Below the pieces are notes generated by a model. The model was given only the letters and a program-made list of their open reading frames with translations, was not told the origin of the DNA and did no database searches. From Acephala macrosclerotiorum (lineage: Eukaryota > Ascomycota > Leotiomycetes > Helotiales > Mollisiaceae), in contig MU119234.1 in NCBI GenBank assembly GCA_014904845.1, positions 1-64,000 of the forward strand: a stretch of DNA of 64,000 nucleotides, read 5' to 3'. How positions within the stretch are numbered: position 1 is the first letter of the stretch; the number at the start of each line of letters is the position of its first letter. Shown in pieces: positions 15,472 through 27,587 of this stretch. Position numbers and translations under genes: made by a program.

Positions 15472-16467
15472 TTTAGTTATTGACATATATCTGGTCTTGC
15501 TAGACTGTAAAGCGGTTGTCTCCTAGATGTCTTATCGTCTATTTTGAATCTGGTGGAACTCTGATGGAACTGTTCTGCTGACAGTGCTGACAAAATTGCT
15601 AGAGTTTTATAAAATTGCTCCCGAACCTAAGTCTGCCTTGCTTTGAAATACATTTGAACTACGACGGCAAGATTCGCAACACCGTTCGCCTTTATGCTTG
15701 ACGATGTGGAGATTTTGCATGGTGTTGCAGGAGACTTGAGAATGAGGCACCCCAATGTCCCGTGCTTTGAAATACAATCGGGCTGATATTTCATCAATGA
15801 AGTAACGGCGCCTGCGTTTGGTCTTCGCCTTTATTGGACAATTTGCCCTGAAATGAGGCACTTTGACACCTTGACACCTTGACAGGCATCTGGATAAGCT
15901 TACCTTCGGGACCTTAGGGGGAGCTGCCTAGGAGATAGGTTAAGCCAAGTAAAATTGGGTTCGGTCACTTTTCCAGACATTGTCTACTTGAGGAAAAAGC
16001 TAGTGAATTCGCAAGGGGACAAGAGGCGGGTAGGTGGTGAAAATGGCGGAGAAACCCCGCAGGAAACATCAATAATAGATCGGACGCAATGGAAGCTCAT
16101 AATAACGCTTGAGAATTCAATAAATCTATCGTGGAGACCGCGGAGATTTGGATACCGGAAGAAAGATTCTTGTCGCTCGTGTGAGCATATTCAGCAAGGC
16201 TCCCTTGCCTCAGCATTTTTTGGAATTTCTCTCACTGGTTGGCAAATTGGAGCTGAAAAGATGTTGTACAACAGATCGCAAAATGAGAACGTTCGATTCG
16301 CAGAAGCAGGGAAGCCTGCTTGAGCTAATGAGAGGCACTCTCAGGGATTTGCGGAATTCTGCTCTCCTCAATGGCCCCCTCTGGGCCAGCCATTCTGACG
16401 GTAATGCTTCCACATGAACATTATAAATTCGACTTGCTCCTTGGTTTGACGTACTAGATTGTTTCAT
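15472..16467. other. Intergenic
   Basis: No gene supported. Open frames at 15607-15861 (-) and 15955-16323 (+) lack domains and convincing starts. Confidence 0.5.
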
Positions 16468-17971
16468 TTAATCTTCATCCATCCTTTCTGGACTTCGAGG
16501 ACTATCGCGAATTGCACCATTTATGCTCCTATCATCCCTCGGGGTATCGTCATATCCATCTCTCTCCTCGATCTTGACATCCACCATATCTGCATCAATG
16601 CCATCCTCGCGTTCAAACTTGACTCCATTAATGTCATCGACTTCGTCGTCAGACATATTGACCCATATCTTAACTGTGCTATCAAGACCACCGCTCACTA
16701 CTGTAGCGTTCGATCCAGATGTGGTGTCGACCCAACATACAACTCCTTCGTGAGCATCAGACACCCTTTGAGCTATCTCTTTGGTCTTAACATCCCAGAA
16801 AAGGATGTCGCCGTCCTCACTACCAGATACGATAAAGCCATCTGAACCGCTGACACCAAAAGCGCCGCCTAGAGAGTACTTCTTGTTGACATGGCCCTGA
16901 TATGTTTTCTTCACCGAGCCAGAGACATAGTCCCACAGACGTACACAAGAGTCGAGTGTGAAGGCAAGAATATATCGCCCGTTGGGGGAGAATCGAACCG
17001 TTGTTACGGGGGCATTGTCTTCGTGTACGAGAGTTCTGAGACATTGGCCAGTTGCCGTATCCCATACTCGACTGCAGTGACGGTCAGTAAGTTGTAGCGA
17101 TAATGTTCGGGTAGACATACGTGAGTCCATCAGTGGAGCAACTGCAAACCAACGTGCCATCCCTGATGAAATCTACCCCGCCAACTGGATCCGAATGAGC
17201 TGGCAAACTTCGCATCAATCGCCTCTGTCGTAGATCCCACAGGAATACAGCCTCATCATAGCTTCCACTGACAAGCATATTGCCCTTTGGAGAAAATGCC
17301 AACGAGTAGACGTAATTGTGGTGTCCAGAAAGAGGTGCGGGGTATGCCTTTCCGGTGGCCCTATGCCATAATCTGATCGTCTTGTCGTCCGAACCGGAAG
17401 CTATCGTATTTGAATCCGAACTCCATGCTATCGTTGAAACACCAGCCAGATGACCCTCTAACGTTCGCATGTGCTTCCCCGTCGCAGCATCCCAGACCTT
17501 GATTGTGCCATCTGCCGAACAACTAGCAATCCACCGTCCATCTGGTGAGAAACGCACTTGAGCAACGCCTTTCTTATGACCCCTCAATATGAATTTGCAT
17601 CGATAATTGAGCTTCAGCGGTCTGTATGCGGGTGGTGAAGGAGCACGGATTGAGGAATGCGACGAGTCGGGAGTCTCTGGACTGCTTCTGTTTGAATGCT
17701 CTCTACGTCGTCCATGTTGTTCGTGGTATGTGTCGTCTAGCTCGTCGACACTACCATCAGAGGAATGAGCTCTGCGACGGGGTGCCGAGTCTCTTCGTCC
17801 TACACTCTGCCTCGATGAACGGTATTGTTGATGGTCCCTTGGGTCTGCTAGCTCATCTGGAGAGCTGTCGCGCGGCGTGGAGGCCTCGCTATCATCGTAT
17901 CTGCTGCGCTTCTTGGTTCGACGGCGGCTCGGAGGCTGAGGAGTATCTGCTGGGGAGTCGAAATCTGACAT
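16468..17971 (-). CDS. swd3: WD40 protein, COMPASS subunit Swd3/WDR5-like
   Basis: Beta-propeller scaffold; Swd3/WDR5 supports the Set1 complex that methylates histone H3K4 in the nucleus. Two exons, 17971-17121 and 17071-16468, give 484 aa; the joint sits inside a WD repeat (DGLT joined to RVWDTATGQC) in correct phase. The start chosen is MSDFDSPADTP; an in-frame ATG ten codons upstream also exists. A disordered, basic and acidic N-terminal region (about 130 aa, Arg/Ser-rich) precedes blades typical of the family: YRCKFILRGHKKGVAQVRFS, then DGTIKVWD, DDKTIRLWH, a hinge YDEAVFLWD, and others. The C-terminal tail is long and acidic, which is usual for filamentous fungi but not for yeast. Other WD40 families cannot be fully excluded. 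Confidence 0.8.
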
Positions 17972-18308
17972 CGTGTTGTATGCTGTTGAAGCTCGATGCA
18001 AACATATTTCTTGGTAGACGCGTCTCTAAGCGCGCGTGTAGAATAAGGTTGACGCTAGCATGCCAAGCTTATTAATCCTTGTCGTCCCCAGAAGAGGGAC
18101 AAAAGCGTCATTCGAGGGGCTCAGACATTTCGGATTCTCAAACGCTTTAATCTTCGGAATATTCCACTTTCGTCCGAAGATATTGATCAATTCCCCACTT
18201 GAGACATTATTGACACAACGTCCGAATATACCTCCCAATTATAGAATCTCAGGCTTCTCCTTTTCTTCTAGACGATTGCCTATTTGATCTCCCCACATCC
18301 CCATCTCA
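17972..18308. promoter_or_regulatory. Divergent promoter between swd3 and ISC1
   Basis: 337 bp separate the start codons of two divergent genes. No specific element is claimed. Confidence 0.5.
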
Positions 18309-19865
18309 ATGGACAAAGCAATATCAACAGCAACCATGGATGCACCGGCACCAACAGAGATCAATGTGATCTCACTCAACTGTTGGGGACTAAAGTATAT
18401 TGCCAAATTCCGCCAGGAACGGATGCTGGAGATTGGGAAACGAATAGCGGCTGCAGATCCAGTTCCCCAAATTGTCGGTCTACAAGAATGTTGGACACAG
18501 CAAGATTACAAGGCCATTCGGGCGGAGACGAAGCATATTCTACCATATGGGAAATTCTACTATAGCGGCATATTTGGTGGTGGGCTGGCTATACTGTCGA
18601 AGTGGCCAATTGAAGAGAGTAACATGTTTCGCTACCCTCTGAACGGAAGACCTACGGCTTTCTTCAGAGGTGACTGGTATGTTGGGAAGGGTGTTGCATC
18701 TGCGAGGATTAGATACGGGCCTGAAGAGAAGGATGTAATGGAGGTTTTCACTACGCATGTAAGCAGTCTACAAACATAATCGGTGCTCCACTGATAGAAT
18801 TAGCTTCATGCACCATACGAACGAGAACCGCACGATTCCTACATCTGCCACCGAACAGCACAAGCATGGGAAATAGCCAAGTTGATGCGAGGAGCGGCAG
18901 AGAGAGGTCACCTTGTGCTCGGCCTGGGAGACTTCAACATGATTCCACAATCCCTCGCCCACCGTCTGATCAGCACTCACTCACCAGTGAAGGATGTCTG
19001 GCTCCTCCTACACCCCGACTCCTCGGTCGGGGCTGCAATTGACCCTGTAGAGAAGGCACGGCGAAGACCGATACCTACAGCCGAGATCAACATCCACGAG
19101 AACGGCGCAACTTGCGACAGTGTCCTCAATACTTGGAGATGGAATAAAGGACAACAGAAGCGCCTCGGCCCGAACAAGCCACCAATAGATGTGCCAATGG
19201 ATAGGATAGACCCAAGAGCTAAACGGCTCGACTACATATTCGCCAGTACGGGCTTCGATGCTTCACACCCTGAAAGAGGAGGCTGGATCATCAAAGATGC
19301 GAAGGTTGGGATGCTAATGCGACATCCTGAACTCCAGTGCTCACTTAGCGACCACTTCTCAGTCGAAGCAAAGCTCGTAAATTCTCGTGCTCTTCAAACG
19401 GATGCCGATAAGGAGGAGGATTCCGCGGTAACGGATGGGGTATACCTGCAGTCTCCAGCTGCTAGCGAGTTCCGACGCTCGTACCACTCACAATTCCGCC
19501 GACCGTCAAACACGCATCTTCCTGTGCAGACATATGACGAGATCCTTGCAATGGTACATAAATACAACTCGCGAGAACGTAAGCAGCGACGGCTACGACT
19601 GTATCACTTCGTAGGGCAGGTAGTGATCAGCATTGGCTGCTTGATAGCAGTATGGTGGAGCCCAAGAAACTTCGTTGCCTTCCTGTTAATGCTACTAAGC
19701 ACATTGGGATTTGGAGCTGGTATCATTGATGGATTGATTGGAGGCTTATTTGTGGGGAGTGAACTGAGGGCTTTGAAGGAGTTTGAGTGGGAGATTAGTA
19801 ATGCGAGAATGGCAGCAGGAGGTGAACCTTTTGCTATGAGTGAAGAGGGAATTAAGGATTGGTAA
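18309..19865 (+). CDS. ISC1: Inositol phosphosphingolipid phospholipase C (neutral sphingomyelinase family)
   Basis: Hydrolyses inositol phosphosphingolipids to ceramide species. Two exons, 18309-18758 and 18804-19865, joined by a 45-nt GT-AG intron; about 503 aa, close to the family norm. The endonuclease/exonuclease/phosphatase fold is clear: SLNCWGLKYIAKFRQERM, the metal-binding Glu in VGLQECW, FGGGLAILSKWPI, the P-loop-like GDWYVGKGV, HLVLGLGDFNM, and the catalytic His in CSLSDHFSVEA. The C-terminus has two adjacent membrane helices (VVISIGCLIAVWW and FVAFLLMLLSTLGFGAGIIDGLIGG), as in Isc1, anchoring it to ER or mitochondrial membrane. A second in-frame ATG nine codons in is an alternative start. 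It is divergent from swd3 and convergent with the next gene. Confidence 0.92.
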
Positions 19866-20043
19866 ACGGGTCGGTTGAGTTGGGACAGGGAATATGGGTA
19901 TGAAAGTTCACAACGGGCAACATATGGGAGGGAAGATCTGCAGCAACGAGTTTGTGGTTGGTTGGTAATTATGATGTCCTCTTCCTTCACATTACTAGCC
20001 AGCTTACCTAATTGAACGATATAATGACGAGATCTCCAATGTC

Positions 20044-20423
20044 TCAACATCGTCGGACATTGTCTTTACCAAGAGGGATCAGCCGATTTCCTACATTACG
20101 ACGGTTAGCAGAGTCCTCTCTCACCCAGCCTAAGTGGGCAGGCACATCAAGAATATACCCAGAAAACTTTTCATAGGCACTCTTAGCCCCGCCGCTAATC
20201 ATGTCGTTCTGCTCCTTGCTCAACGTGTGGCCAGTCTTCTGCTCAAGGAAGCCGAGACCTGTACATTCTCATTAGTATATCTCTCCTTGGAGGAGTGGAG
20301 TTAGGAGGAAAAGCGAGATGAGAATACCTTGCTCAATATATCCTCCACTTCCGCTGCTACTCTGTTGTTGGCCTCCTTGCTGTTGACCTTGGTTCTGCTG
20401 CTGATCCGGAAATTGGCTTTGAC

Positions 20424-20457
<34 letters not shown>

Positions 20458-20969
20458 TTGTTGTTGTTGTTGTTGTTGCTTCTGTTGCCCCCCCTGTTCA
20501 CCCATCAACGTCAGTCCTCATTACTAGTGGGATGGTGCAGGGAAAGACAGACCTGTTGTTGACCTTCATATTGATCAGAGCTCCCATAGCTATCCTGATT
20601 GTCAGAACTTCCATAACTATTGTCTTGGTTGCTAGATTGCTGCTTGTTGGAGCTTCCATAGCTATCTGGGTTCGAGCTATTCTGATTGTCGGAACTTCCG
20701 TAGCTGCCGTCTTGGCTGCCGGATTGCTTCTTGGAGCTGCCGTAGCTGTCTTGATCCTGGTTATCGGAACTTCCATAGCTGCTGTCCTGGTTGTCAGAAC
20801 TTCCATAGCTGTCTTGGTTGTTGCTTGAGTTTCCTCCTCCATAGCTGTCATCGGAGTTGGAATTGTTGTTTGAGCTGCCGCATGATTGGTTCTGGTTCTG
20901 GTTGCCGAAGTTGGAACCGCCACCTTGGGCTTCGTTGAGCATTTCTGCGCCTTTCTTAAAGAAATCCAT
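20044..20969 (-). CDS. Poly-Q, Ser/Gly/Asn-rich hydrophilic protein
   Basis: Three exons, 20969-20553, 20493-20328 and 20258-20044, about 265 aa with all phases consistent. The N-terminus MDFFKKGAEMLNEAQGGG is an amphipathic helix. The body is a repeated YGSSDNQDS-type motif (at least eight copies), then an uninterrupted polyglutamine tract coded by CAG and CAA, then QSQSQFPDQQQNQG. The C-terminal part GLGFLEQKTGHTLSKEQND, followed by KSAYEKFSGY, looks like a conserved short helical domain seen in fungal stress or conidiation proteins; I recognise the style but not a named family. The last 30 residues after KFSGY are uncertain because another intron may begin there (GTATATTC). It is probably a disordered stress-related protein. 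Confidence 0.7.
20424..20483 (-). repeat. CAG/CAA trinucleotide repeat (polyglutamine)
   Basis: About twenty consecutive Gln codons, read on the minus strand as blocks of CAA then CAG. Such repeats vary in length between strains. Confidence 0.9.
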
Positions 20970-21988
20970 GGCTACTGGAGGAACGGTTCGTATGAGGTAA
21001 GGATAGATGCGTGTCCTGGAAGAAATAGTGTTTAAGTAAGGAATGGAGGGAGAGTGACAGGAGAGATGAGCAGATTGTGAAAGGCAATGGAGACGAGCCC
21101 TCCTTCTTGTAATCAGATATCGGACGACGGAGGGGCCGAGCGACCCCTCCATGATGCGACGCGGGATTGAATCCAAGCGTCAACCTTGTAGCTGGTCGCG
21201 TCGGTACCGAGCCGTGTATCTCGCACGGAGAGTAATTCTTCTACCCCTCCAAAAAGCTTGAGATGAGCCTTCACATCAGCTATCAAGCTCCAACCCCGTA
21301 GATAGTGGTGTTGTTGTTCTCGCTTTAAGTGGTCATCGGTGAGACATTTGCAGATTTCTGCAACCGACCGAGCTCGCTTGGCTTGAGAAAAGCAAAATCG
21401 ATAATTCTGTTCAGCTTTTGTCTCACTGCTGTTTAGCGCGATTGGATGTTTTCCAAATTTTGGCGCAGAGTGTTTTGCTTCTGTTCTTCATAACACGCGG
21501 GGCGCCAATTGAGTTGAGGTTGGCGCTAGTGACGAGCGTCATGTGGACTTCGGGCACTTTCCTTATGATTTGAACACCAACTGTTGCTGAATTTGCCGTT
21601 TGGTTCTGCAGTTCTGGATGTCCGAATTGAGGTCGACATATGAAAGTTCACTCATCGCCGACAGCGATAGAAGTTTCGCCGAATAAGCACCTCAATGTTT
21701 GAGACCATCTTGACCATACAGAATCAACTCGTGTGAGTTCCGTAACGAGAAGAATGGGGCTGAGTTCAGCCACTTGTAAAGTGGGGGACTCAGCCACATT
21801 AGGCGTTGTCTGTCTGACTTGCGACATTCTCACATGTATCAACTGGAGACTTGCACTTTTTTTTTTTTGAAGTTTTAGCTTCGACTAGTTATAAGTTGCG
21901 TTCGATGGCTAGGGCCACGAGTAAAGCGATTAATTGGAATAAGTAAACATGTTTTCGATTTCTGGGAACTCGAGCGACAACGCAACCA
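20970..21988. other. Intergenic
   Basis: Contains the promoter of the poly-Q gene and otherwise no supportable feature. Confidence 0.5.
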
Positions 21989-22372
21989 TTGGTTAGCAGC
22001 CAGAACCCTCCTCAAGAGGCTTCTTTAGCATCCTTTCGTCATGCATCATTACTACCTCTCTTTATTCAGAGAGCAGCACATTTGAATACCCTAGTGAAAA
22101 GAGAAGGGTATCGGCCTGTCTTTAGAAAATTTGGTTGGCTGATACTCGGCCTAATTGCCCGAGAGATGGTTGTATTCACCGCCCGGTACCAATATCATGA
22201 AGCCAGTGCCTTATCGGGCGAGATCGCACTACTCAGACAAACTGAAATCGAGGATGCGAAAAGGAAGGGGGATTTACTTCGGCCAGAGTGTAGAGATATT
22301 GAGGCAATGCGAGCTCAACTATATCAAAGTGGGTGCGCCATGCAAAGGAGTTGTGACTTATCCTGCAAATGA
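21989..22372 (+). pseudogene. Fragment of a fungal membrane protein
   Basis: A 127-codon open frame with no ATG at its left end. The central segment FGWLILGLIAREMVVFTARYQYHEA resembles the recurring membrane-then-amphipathic motif of uncharacterised fungal multi-pass proteins. It is followed by a charged helix (EIALLRQTEIEDAKRKGDL). There is no start, no further exons, and an AT island lies immediately downstream, so it is treated as a remnant. The function is unknown. Confidence 0.3.
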
Positions 22373-22554
22373 GATAGTAACTCCTAAGAAAGCATGCTCC
22401 AGACTTTTACGGAAAAAATAGGTGAGAGTATAAACAGCTGAGGAGGGCCTCTGATTGGGTACTTTTATTTGCGACTGGAGCGCGCCAAAAATAAAAATAA
22501 GGAGACTAATTTGAGGCTCGGCGTAGTATAACAAGTTAAAAATCCACTTTTTGT

Positions 22555-22800
22555 TTCTTGAAAAGCTTTTAATTTTTTAAGTTTTTTTTTTTTCTTTTTT
22601 CGTTTATATTTATATACTCGTTTTCGCTTATTATATTTATATATAAAAAATATAAATTTCAAAATAATTTTTTTTTAATATTAATATTAAAAAAATTAAA
22701 CTTTTTTTTTTAAATAATTTTAATTTTAATTTATTATTATAAACGATAATTAAATAATTTTTTTTTAAAAAAAAACTTATAAATTAAGCGCTTTCGAGTT
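22555..22800. repeat. AT-rich island, probable RIP-degraded repeat
   Basis: Almost pure A/T over about 245 bp. Similar in length and composition to the islands at 13.2 and 33.7 kb. Confidence 0.55.
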
Positions 22801-23177
22801 TAATTACTTGCTATATGCTCTGATTGTCCTTTAAAAGGACTGGCAGACCTAGAAAAACACAGGATAGACTAATGCAATGCCAGAAATCTTTTGCGGGCCT
22901 GGGCAGCAGAATATATCTGAGACCGAGAATAAGAAAAAAGTAAAATGCGGATAAGATCTTGTTTTAATAGAAAGGAGAATGGAAGCAGAGACTTGAAACA
23001 TTACAATCTTGCTATGTCTATCAAGACATGCCATTGGAATATTGTATTCAGATATGTACATGTATACCTTTACATATGTCTATCAACTCCGCGGTATCGC
23101 TACCTTCCAAGATCCTGCTCAAAAGGAAAGCCATTAGCAAATAGGCAAAAGGCATCTCAGTGTGCACGGACAAGCAA

Positions 23178-24530
23178 TCACGAGTCCCATATTGGACCGA
23201 ATGCTGGGATACCTATACACTCCAAATCTTGTACTAGTCTTCCTGTCATCTTCGGATTTGAAATGACTATCACGGCCTCGGACTCAGTGCCCTTGTATTG
23301 TTGCAGTACCAGCGGCAATGTTGATGGTCTTCCCATCGTCGACGTATTATGGATATACGCATTGCTTCCCAGCGCCGTCACAATGCCTGCGATCTCAGAT
23401 CCATACGTCGTCAGAGGATCTCGCGTCGACCAGAAAAGATTGATGCGGGGGCGGTTTCTCATGATGACCGGTAAACAGGGGGCGATTCCTGATCCTGTGG
23501 CGACGAGCAAGACGCTCTTGAACATGGGCACTATCCGTAACACCCCGCACGTTGGCGTTCGTCTTGCCCAGATCTCTCGGGGTGGGTTATTGATGAGGGT
23601 ATTTGTCCAGTCGCCGGCATTGGAAATTATGACGGAGAACCCTTTTTGGCCGGGTTGAGACCAGGTGGCGAAGGCATGCCATTCAAAGAGAGGACTGGAT
23701 GATAGTCGGATGGTTGTTCCTGGTTGAGGAGTAGCGTAATCGAACTTGATGCGTAAAGCATGTTTCGAAAGTTGTTCTGATTGAACCTGGACTTTCCGAC
23801 AGTTGAGCCAGGTGATGATGATGCTGAAGGTAGAGATGAAGAGAAGCCAGATGTTGGCACTGCCGAATAAGGCGGAAGACAATTTCTGGGTCGAGGGTCG
23901 ACGTATGTCGGTATCGAGGACTGTGAGAGTCCATAGAAGAGCCAAACTTGACCAGCCAGCTAGTCTGTGAACAATCTCGAAGGCGTTGTGAAGCTTGGCG
24001 CGGATTGACGGATAAGCCATAACGACCATGGACACGAGCAGACAATCCGAAATATAGATAACGATAATGAGGATCCAGTGCTCTGCGCCCTTTGATGTTG
24101 TAGAGCAAAAGCTGATGGTGTTTTGGACCAATAGAAGAAGGAACCAAAAAGTCGCTGCTACAGCACATCCACTATGAAGACCTCCCAAATGATAGATTTT
24201 CCCTACCCGACGACGGAACCATAATGGAGCAGTGGGAGGCACGGCTGTGCAAATGGTGTACAGCAAGTTGACGATGTGCTCCTCGCGGATAATGATCGAG
24301 ATGGCCAGGTTGACGGACGTTGCCAGGGCACATGTCTTGTCGTTTGGATATCCTCTCCGGAACCAATTGAAAAGAAATTCGACTACACCACCAAAGTTAA
24401 ATGCAAAAACTATTGTGAAAAGAAGGCGGTATTCCGAGCATGCGAATCGAAGCCATTGCAGGAAGCGTGATGTTGTCTGGTTCTGGACCATTTCGTTATT
24501 GGGATCGGTCGATGTGTTGGTTGCCGCCAT
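23178..24530 (-). CDS. tmpA: TmpA-like integral membrane flavoprotein oxidoreductase
   Basis: Single 450-aa exon. The N-terminal half is polytopic membrane sequence (YRLLFTIVFAFNFGGVVEFL, VAATFWFLLLLVQNTI, WILIIVIYISDCLLVSMVVM, SLALLWTLTVL, and NIWLLFISTFSIIITWL) with histidines in HLGGLHSG and HNAFEIVHRLAGW. The C-terminal half has a ferredoxin-reductase-like layout: ALRIKFDYATPQPGTTIRLS for flavin and VLLVATGSGIAPCLPVI, the nucleotide-binding glycine motif. This matches Aspergillus TmpA, a plasma-membrane flavoprotein needed to induce conidiation, and the C-terminal part of TmpL-type proteins, but lacks an AMP-binding domain. Assignment is by domain layout. Ferric reductases are the nearest alternative, but the segment spacing and missing bis-heme pattern argue against it. 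Confidence 0.75.
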   Translation of the reverse strand: MAATNTSTDPNNEMVQNQTTSRFLQWLRFACSEYRLLFTIVFAFNFGGVVEFLFNWFRRGYPNDKTCALATSVNLAISIIIREEHIVNLLYTICTAVPPTAPLWFRRRVGKIYHLGGLHSGCAVAATFWFLLLLVQNTISFCSTTSKGAEHWILIIVIYISDCLLVSMVVMAYPSIRAKLHNAFEIVHRLAGWSSLALLWTLTVLDTDIRRPSTQKLSSALFGSANIWLLFISTFSIIITWLNCRKVQVQSEQLSKHALRIKFDYATPQPGTTIRLSSSPLFEWHAFATWSQPGQKGFSVIISNAGDWTNTLINNPPREIWARRTPTCGVLRIVPMFKSVLLVATGSGIAPCLPVIMRNRPRINLFWSTRDPLTTYGSEIAGIVTALGSNAYIHNTSTMGRPSTLPLVLQQYKGTESEAVIVISNPKMTGRLVQDLECIGIPAFGPIWDS

Positions 24531-25906
24531 CGTTGAAAAGAAAATTTGCTAATCGAAGCTCGAAATTCGGCCCTCGATTCTCGTGGACGTCCTCGGGATT
24601 CGGGAGTCTATATTACACCAGACTAAGCTATCGACGCACCATAAATATGAGAATGTTCTGTAACGGTTGCTCTCGGTAGCATGTGTACTCTCACGAAGTT
24701 CCCCTGATGCTCGAGTCATGGCCTGGTGGGTACGTGGAGCTTCCGGATCCTTTCGAAGAGTAACAAGTCTTCAAAGTCGCCGCCTACGCCGTTCAAAATT
24801 GGGAGCGAATAAGAAGATCTTGGTAAAGTTACTAAGGATCGACAATTTGCGCCTTCTTTCCACGTGTTTGGCCCCGAACCTTGCCAAGGTCGGCATAAAG
24901 CCTTGTGAAATATATCAAGGGGGTTCGGTGCGTGCACCCATGCGAAGTTCAAGGTTTGAGTGATGGGTGATGAACTTGGGTGGGATGTTGAGTGGTCACT
25001 CTGCAGTGGCTCTTCACAGCACCACTCGCCGATCGTTCATAAGGAACTAACTCGAAGAGACCCTCGGCCACGTCACGTCGAGGACTAAAGCAGGTGTACC
25101 TCTGGCGGTGAAGCTTTCTTATCTGCGTGCTGAATCCTCAGTCCGGACAACGGGCAGCTTAATTCAAGGGGGTGGGAAAAGGAGAAACTATCTCATGCTC
25201 GCCAATTCGGACACCTTGCAGTATGCCTGGCAAGAAATATTAAAATTCCATCGTCTTGGTCCACAGCAGCCAGGAATTGGGAAAGTAAAAGCATTGAGCT
25301 AGCGTGGTAGCTACCGACACGAGAGGGGATGGTGGAGCTGGCAGGGAAGAGGTACCTTACCCTGCGCCGGCTTCGTCCCGGAATACGACGGCGGGGGTAT
25401 CATCATCAGAGTGGCTGGGTATCCAAAAAGTAGTTGGCATGGTGGACAGAAGTCAGGCCACGGCCTCTCTGCTGAGGACTCCCCAAACCCCGATAATCGA
25501 TAGGATATTTGTTTCACCTGATCCTGCAAAATAAGCTTTTGCTTGAAGATACGTTCGTAGCATTTGAGGTCTCCAGTTGTTCACATCGGTGGATTCCGCA
25601 CTCAACCTCCCTCCTATCACATCAATGGAGAGGTGATCTGTTGAAAGACGCCAACTGGGATTGCAAGTCAATCGTAAATTCTACTATTCAGCAAGTTCGC
25701 GGAGCGCTAGGAGCTTCGCAGGGTGAGTTTGAAGCTTAGAACTTGGACATTAGATGGCGTAGAATTACAGAAGGATCTACTGATGGTCACGACGGACCAA
25801 GACCAAATCGATGCTACTATATAATCCGTTGACAGAGCCAAAATGCTTCCTCTCAAGTGTCGTCAAACGGTCGTGAAGAATCCACAGTTGTAGAATAATA
25901 TATTAT
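24531..25906. other. Intergenic
   Basis: No gene supported. Short frames at 24667-24963 and 25304-25534 overlap each other on both strands and show no domain. Confidence 0.5.
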
Positions 25907-27587
25907 CTACAGGATAAAAGGTGTTTTGTGTTGAACAAAAGACTGCAGACCTTCACTGCATTGTTCGGTATCATGATACCCCGAATGAACGTTCTGTTTG
26001 CCAGATGTGTGATCAAGGTGAGCATCGCTGCCAGTGCCGTCTGTTATGCTAGTGAGCTCATGGAAATCATCGTTCTGACTGCGCAGCTGGCTCTCGATCT
26101 TAAACGAGCCCCTTTGGTAGACCCGCGGGGCAGCGCTGCGGCTGGTGCCGCTGGATGGATTTGTTTTGACTGTGCTGCCGAAAAAGCTGTTGCTAGCGTA
26201 GTGTCCGAGGAGTTGGCGTATACTGGGCATGCAGGCACAAATGATGGCGACTGTGGGCTCAATAATGGACCATATAACGAGGTTGACGTAGTCCTCTAAT
26301 CAGATGTTAGATAGATAGTCAAAAGGGTCAAAAGGTAGAAGAGCTTGCTGGTAGGGTTTGTTGTATTCCCGTAAGTAACGAGAGTTTTAAGGCGGATGAT
26401 GCTGATGATGGAAACACTGCAGAGAACCTCGATTAGTAACATAAGGTACCAGGAGAAGTAGCATGTCTTACAAAAGGCCGACACTAAACATGAGAAATAG
26501 TTGAATCTTCCTCCTTGTAGACACCTGCAACGTATACAATTGAGGCAGAGGAAGACACAAAATGACGAAATCTTGAACAATGTTGATTGCAGCGGAAATA
26601 TAGGTTTGGAGATTGAGGTTGTTACACGTTCCTACAGATACAACTCCTTGCCATCGTGTCCAGAAATGTGGGATAGGGCTGCATGCGAAAATTGTCGCCA
26701 TGGTGAACGAAAGTGCAATGCTGACTGTGAGAGCCCCGACTGTCCAACATACGGTGCGGAAGGATTGGCTGGGGAAAATGTTGAGGAGAAACAGGAGAAG
26801 GGCGACTTTGATTATCGCTAACAAATTAAGATAGACGATTTCTTCGACCCAAAATAACTGGTACGAGACTGTTAGTAAGAGGCCTCATTTCAAATTGTGA
26901 TGGGCCTTACTTTGAAAAATTGGTCCAGTTCATCGAGATTTGTATCCCACATATTCAAACCAAGGCCCAGGTTGGTAACTAAAGTTGTCAGAAGGGACAT
27001 AAGATAAGAGGTGACATATATGTACTAGCAATAAGAAGATACCAGTATGGGATGACAGCAACCTAGGCTAGTTAGAATCTACTTGCCAAGGAGTATTGGA
27101 GGGGTAAGACTTACTCCCGAAAGAATGATTACCCAGTCATCTGTATGAAGTTTGTGCAAAAGCTGTAGCCTTGACCATATGCGGACGATGATACAGACTT
27201 CTGCAAGAGTACAAAATATGTGTCCTATAATCTTCAATTTCGCCTGCTGGGACACAACAGGTACTCCGCATCCCTCTTCCTGAATCTTGGCGACTTCGAG
27301 TTGTTCCCTTGGAGTGCAAGACGTGGCTAAACAAGCAGCTGCAGATGTGAGTAAGGCGGTGTCGGTACATATACATGTCGAATTCACGAGAGTACATGGA
27401 GACGCTGATATAGCAGTTCCCAAGCATGATAGCTATGAATTGTGTGAGCTTTCTACATTCCACAAGGTCCCGCATGTTTACTCACCCCACAAGCTGGAAG
27501 CTGTGCTGTTAACTCTGCGAGACTGGCCGCCTGGCTAACACTAATAAGTGCCGCACTAAAGGCCACAAGGCTACCAAGGAGCCTCAT
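25907..27587 (-). CDS. CFEM-domain Pth11-like seven-helix receptor
   Basis: Plasma-membrane G-protein-coupled-receptor-type protein of the Pth11 class, which senses surfaces or host cues in filamentous fungi. Seven exons: 27587-27486, 27432-27115, 27062-27026, 26978-26911, 26857-26472, 26416-26349 and 26295-25907; phases agree throughout, giving about 455 aa. A signal peptide (MRLLGSLVAFSAALISVSQA) leads into an eight-cysteine CFEM domain from LPACG to EEGCGVPV. Then come the rhodopsin-like helices with family motifs KLHTDDWVIILSG, TNLGLGLNMWDTNLDE, LFWVEEIVYL, AIIKVALLLFLLNIFPSQ, VSIISIIRLKTLVTYGN and IEPTVAIICACMPSIRQLL, then a Ser-rich cytoplasmic tail. The sixth intron appears to be GC-AG: only a GCAAGC donor at 26348 joins NPT to KDYVNLVIWS in frame. 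Confidence 0.88.

Noticed and set aside
15607..15861. 84-aa minus-strand frame
   Set aside because: Charged and Arg-rich with no recognisable pattern; no supporting context.
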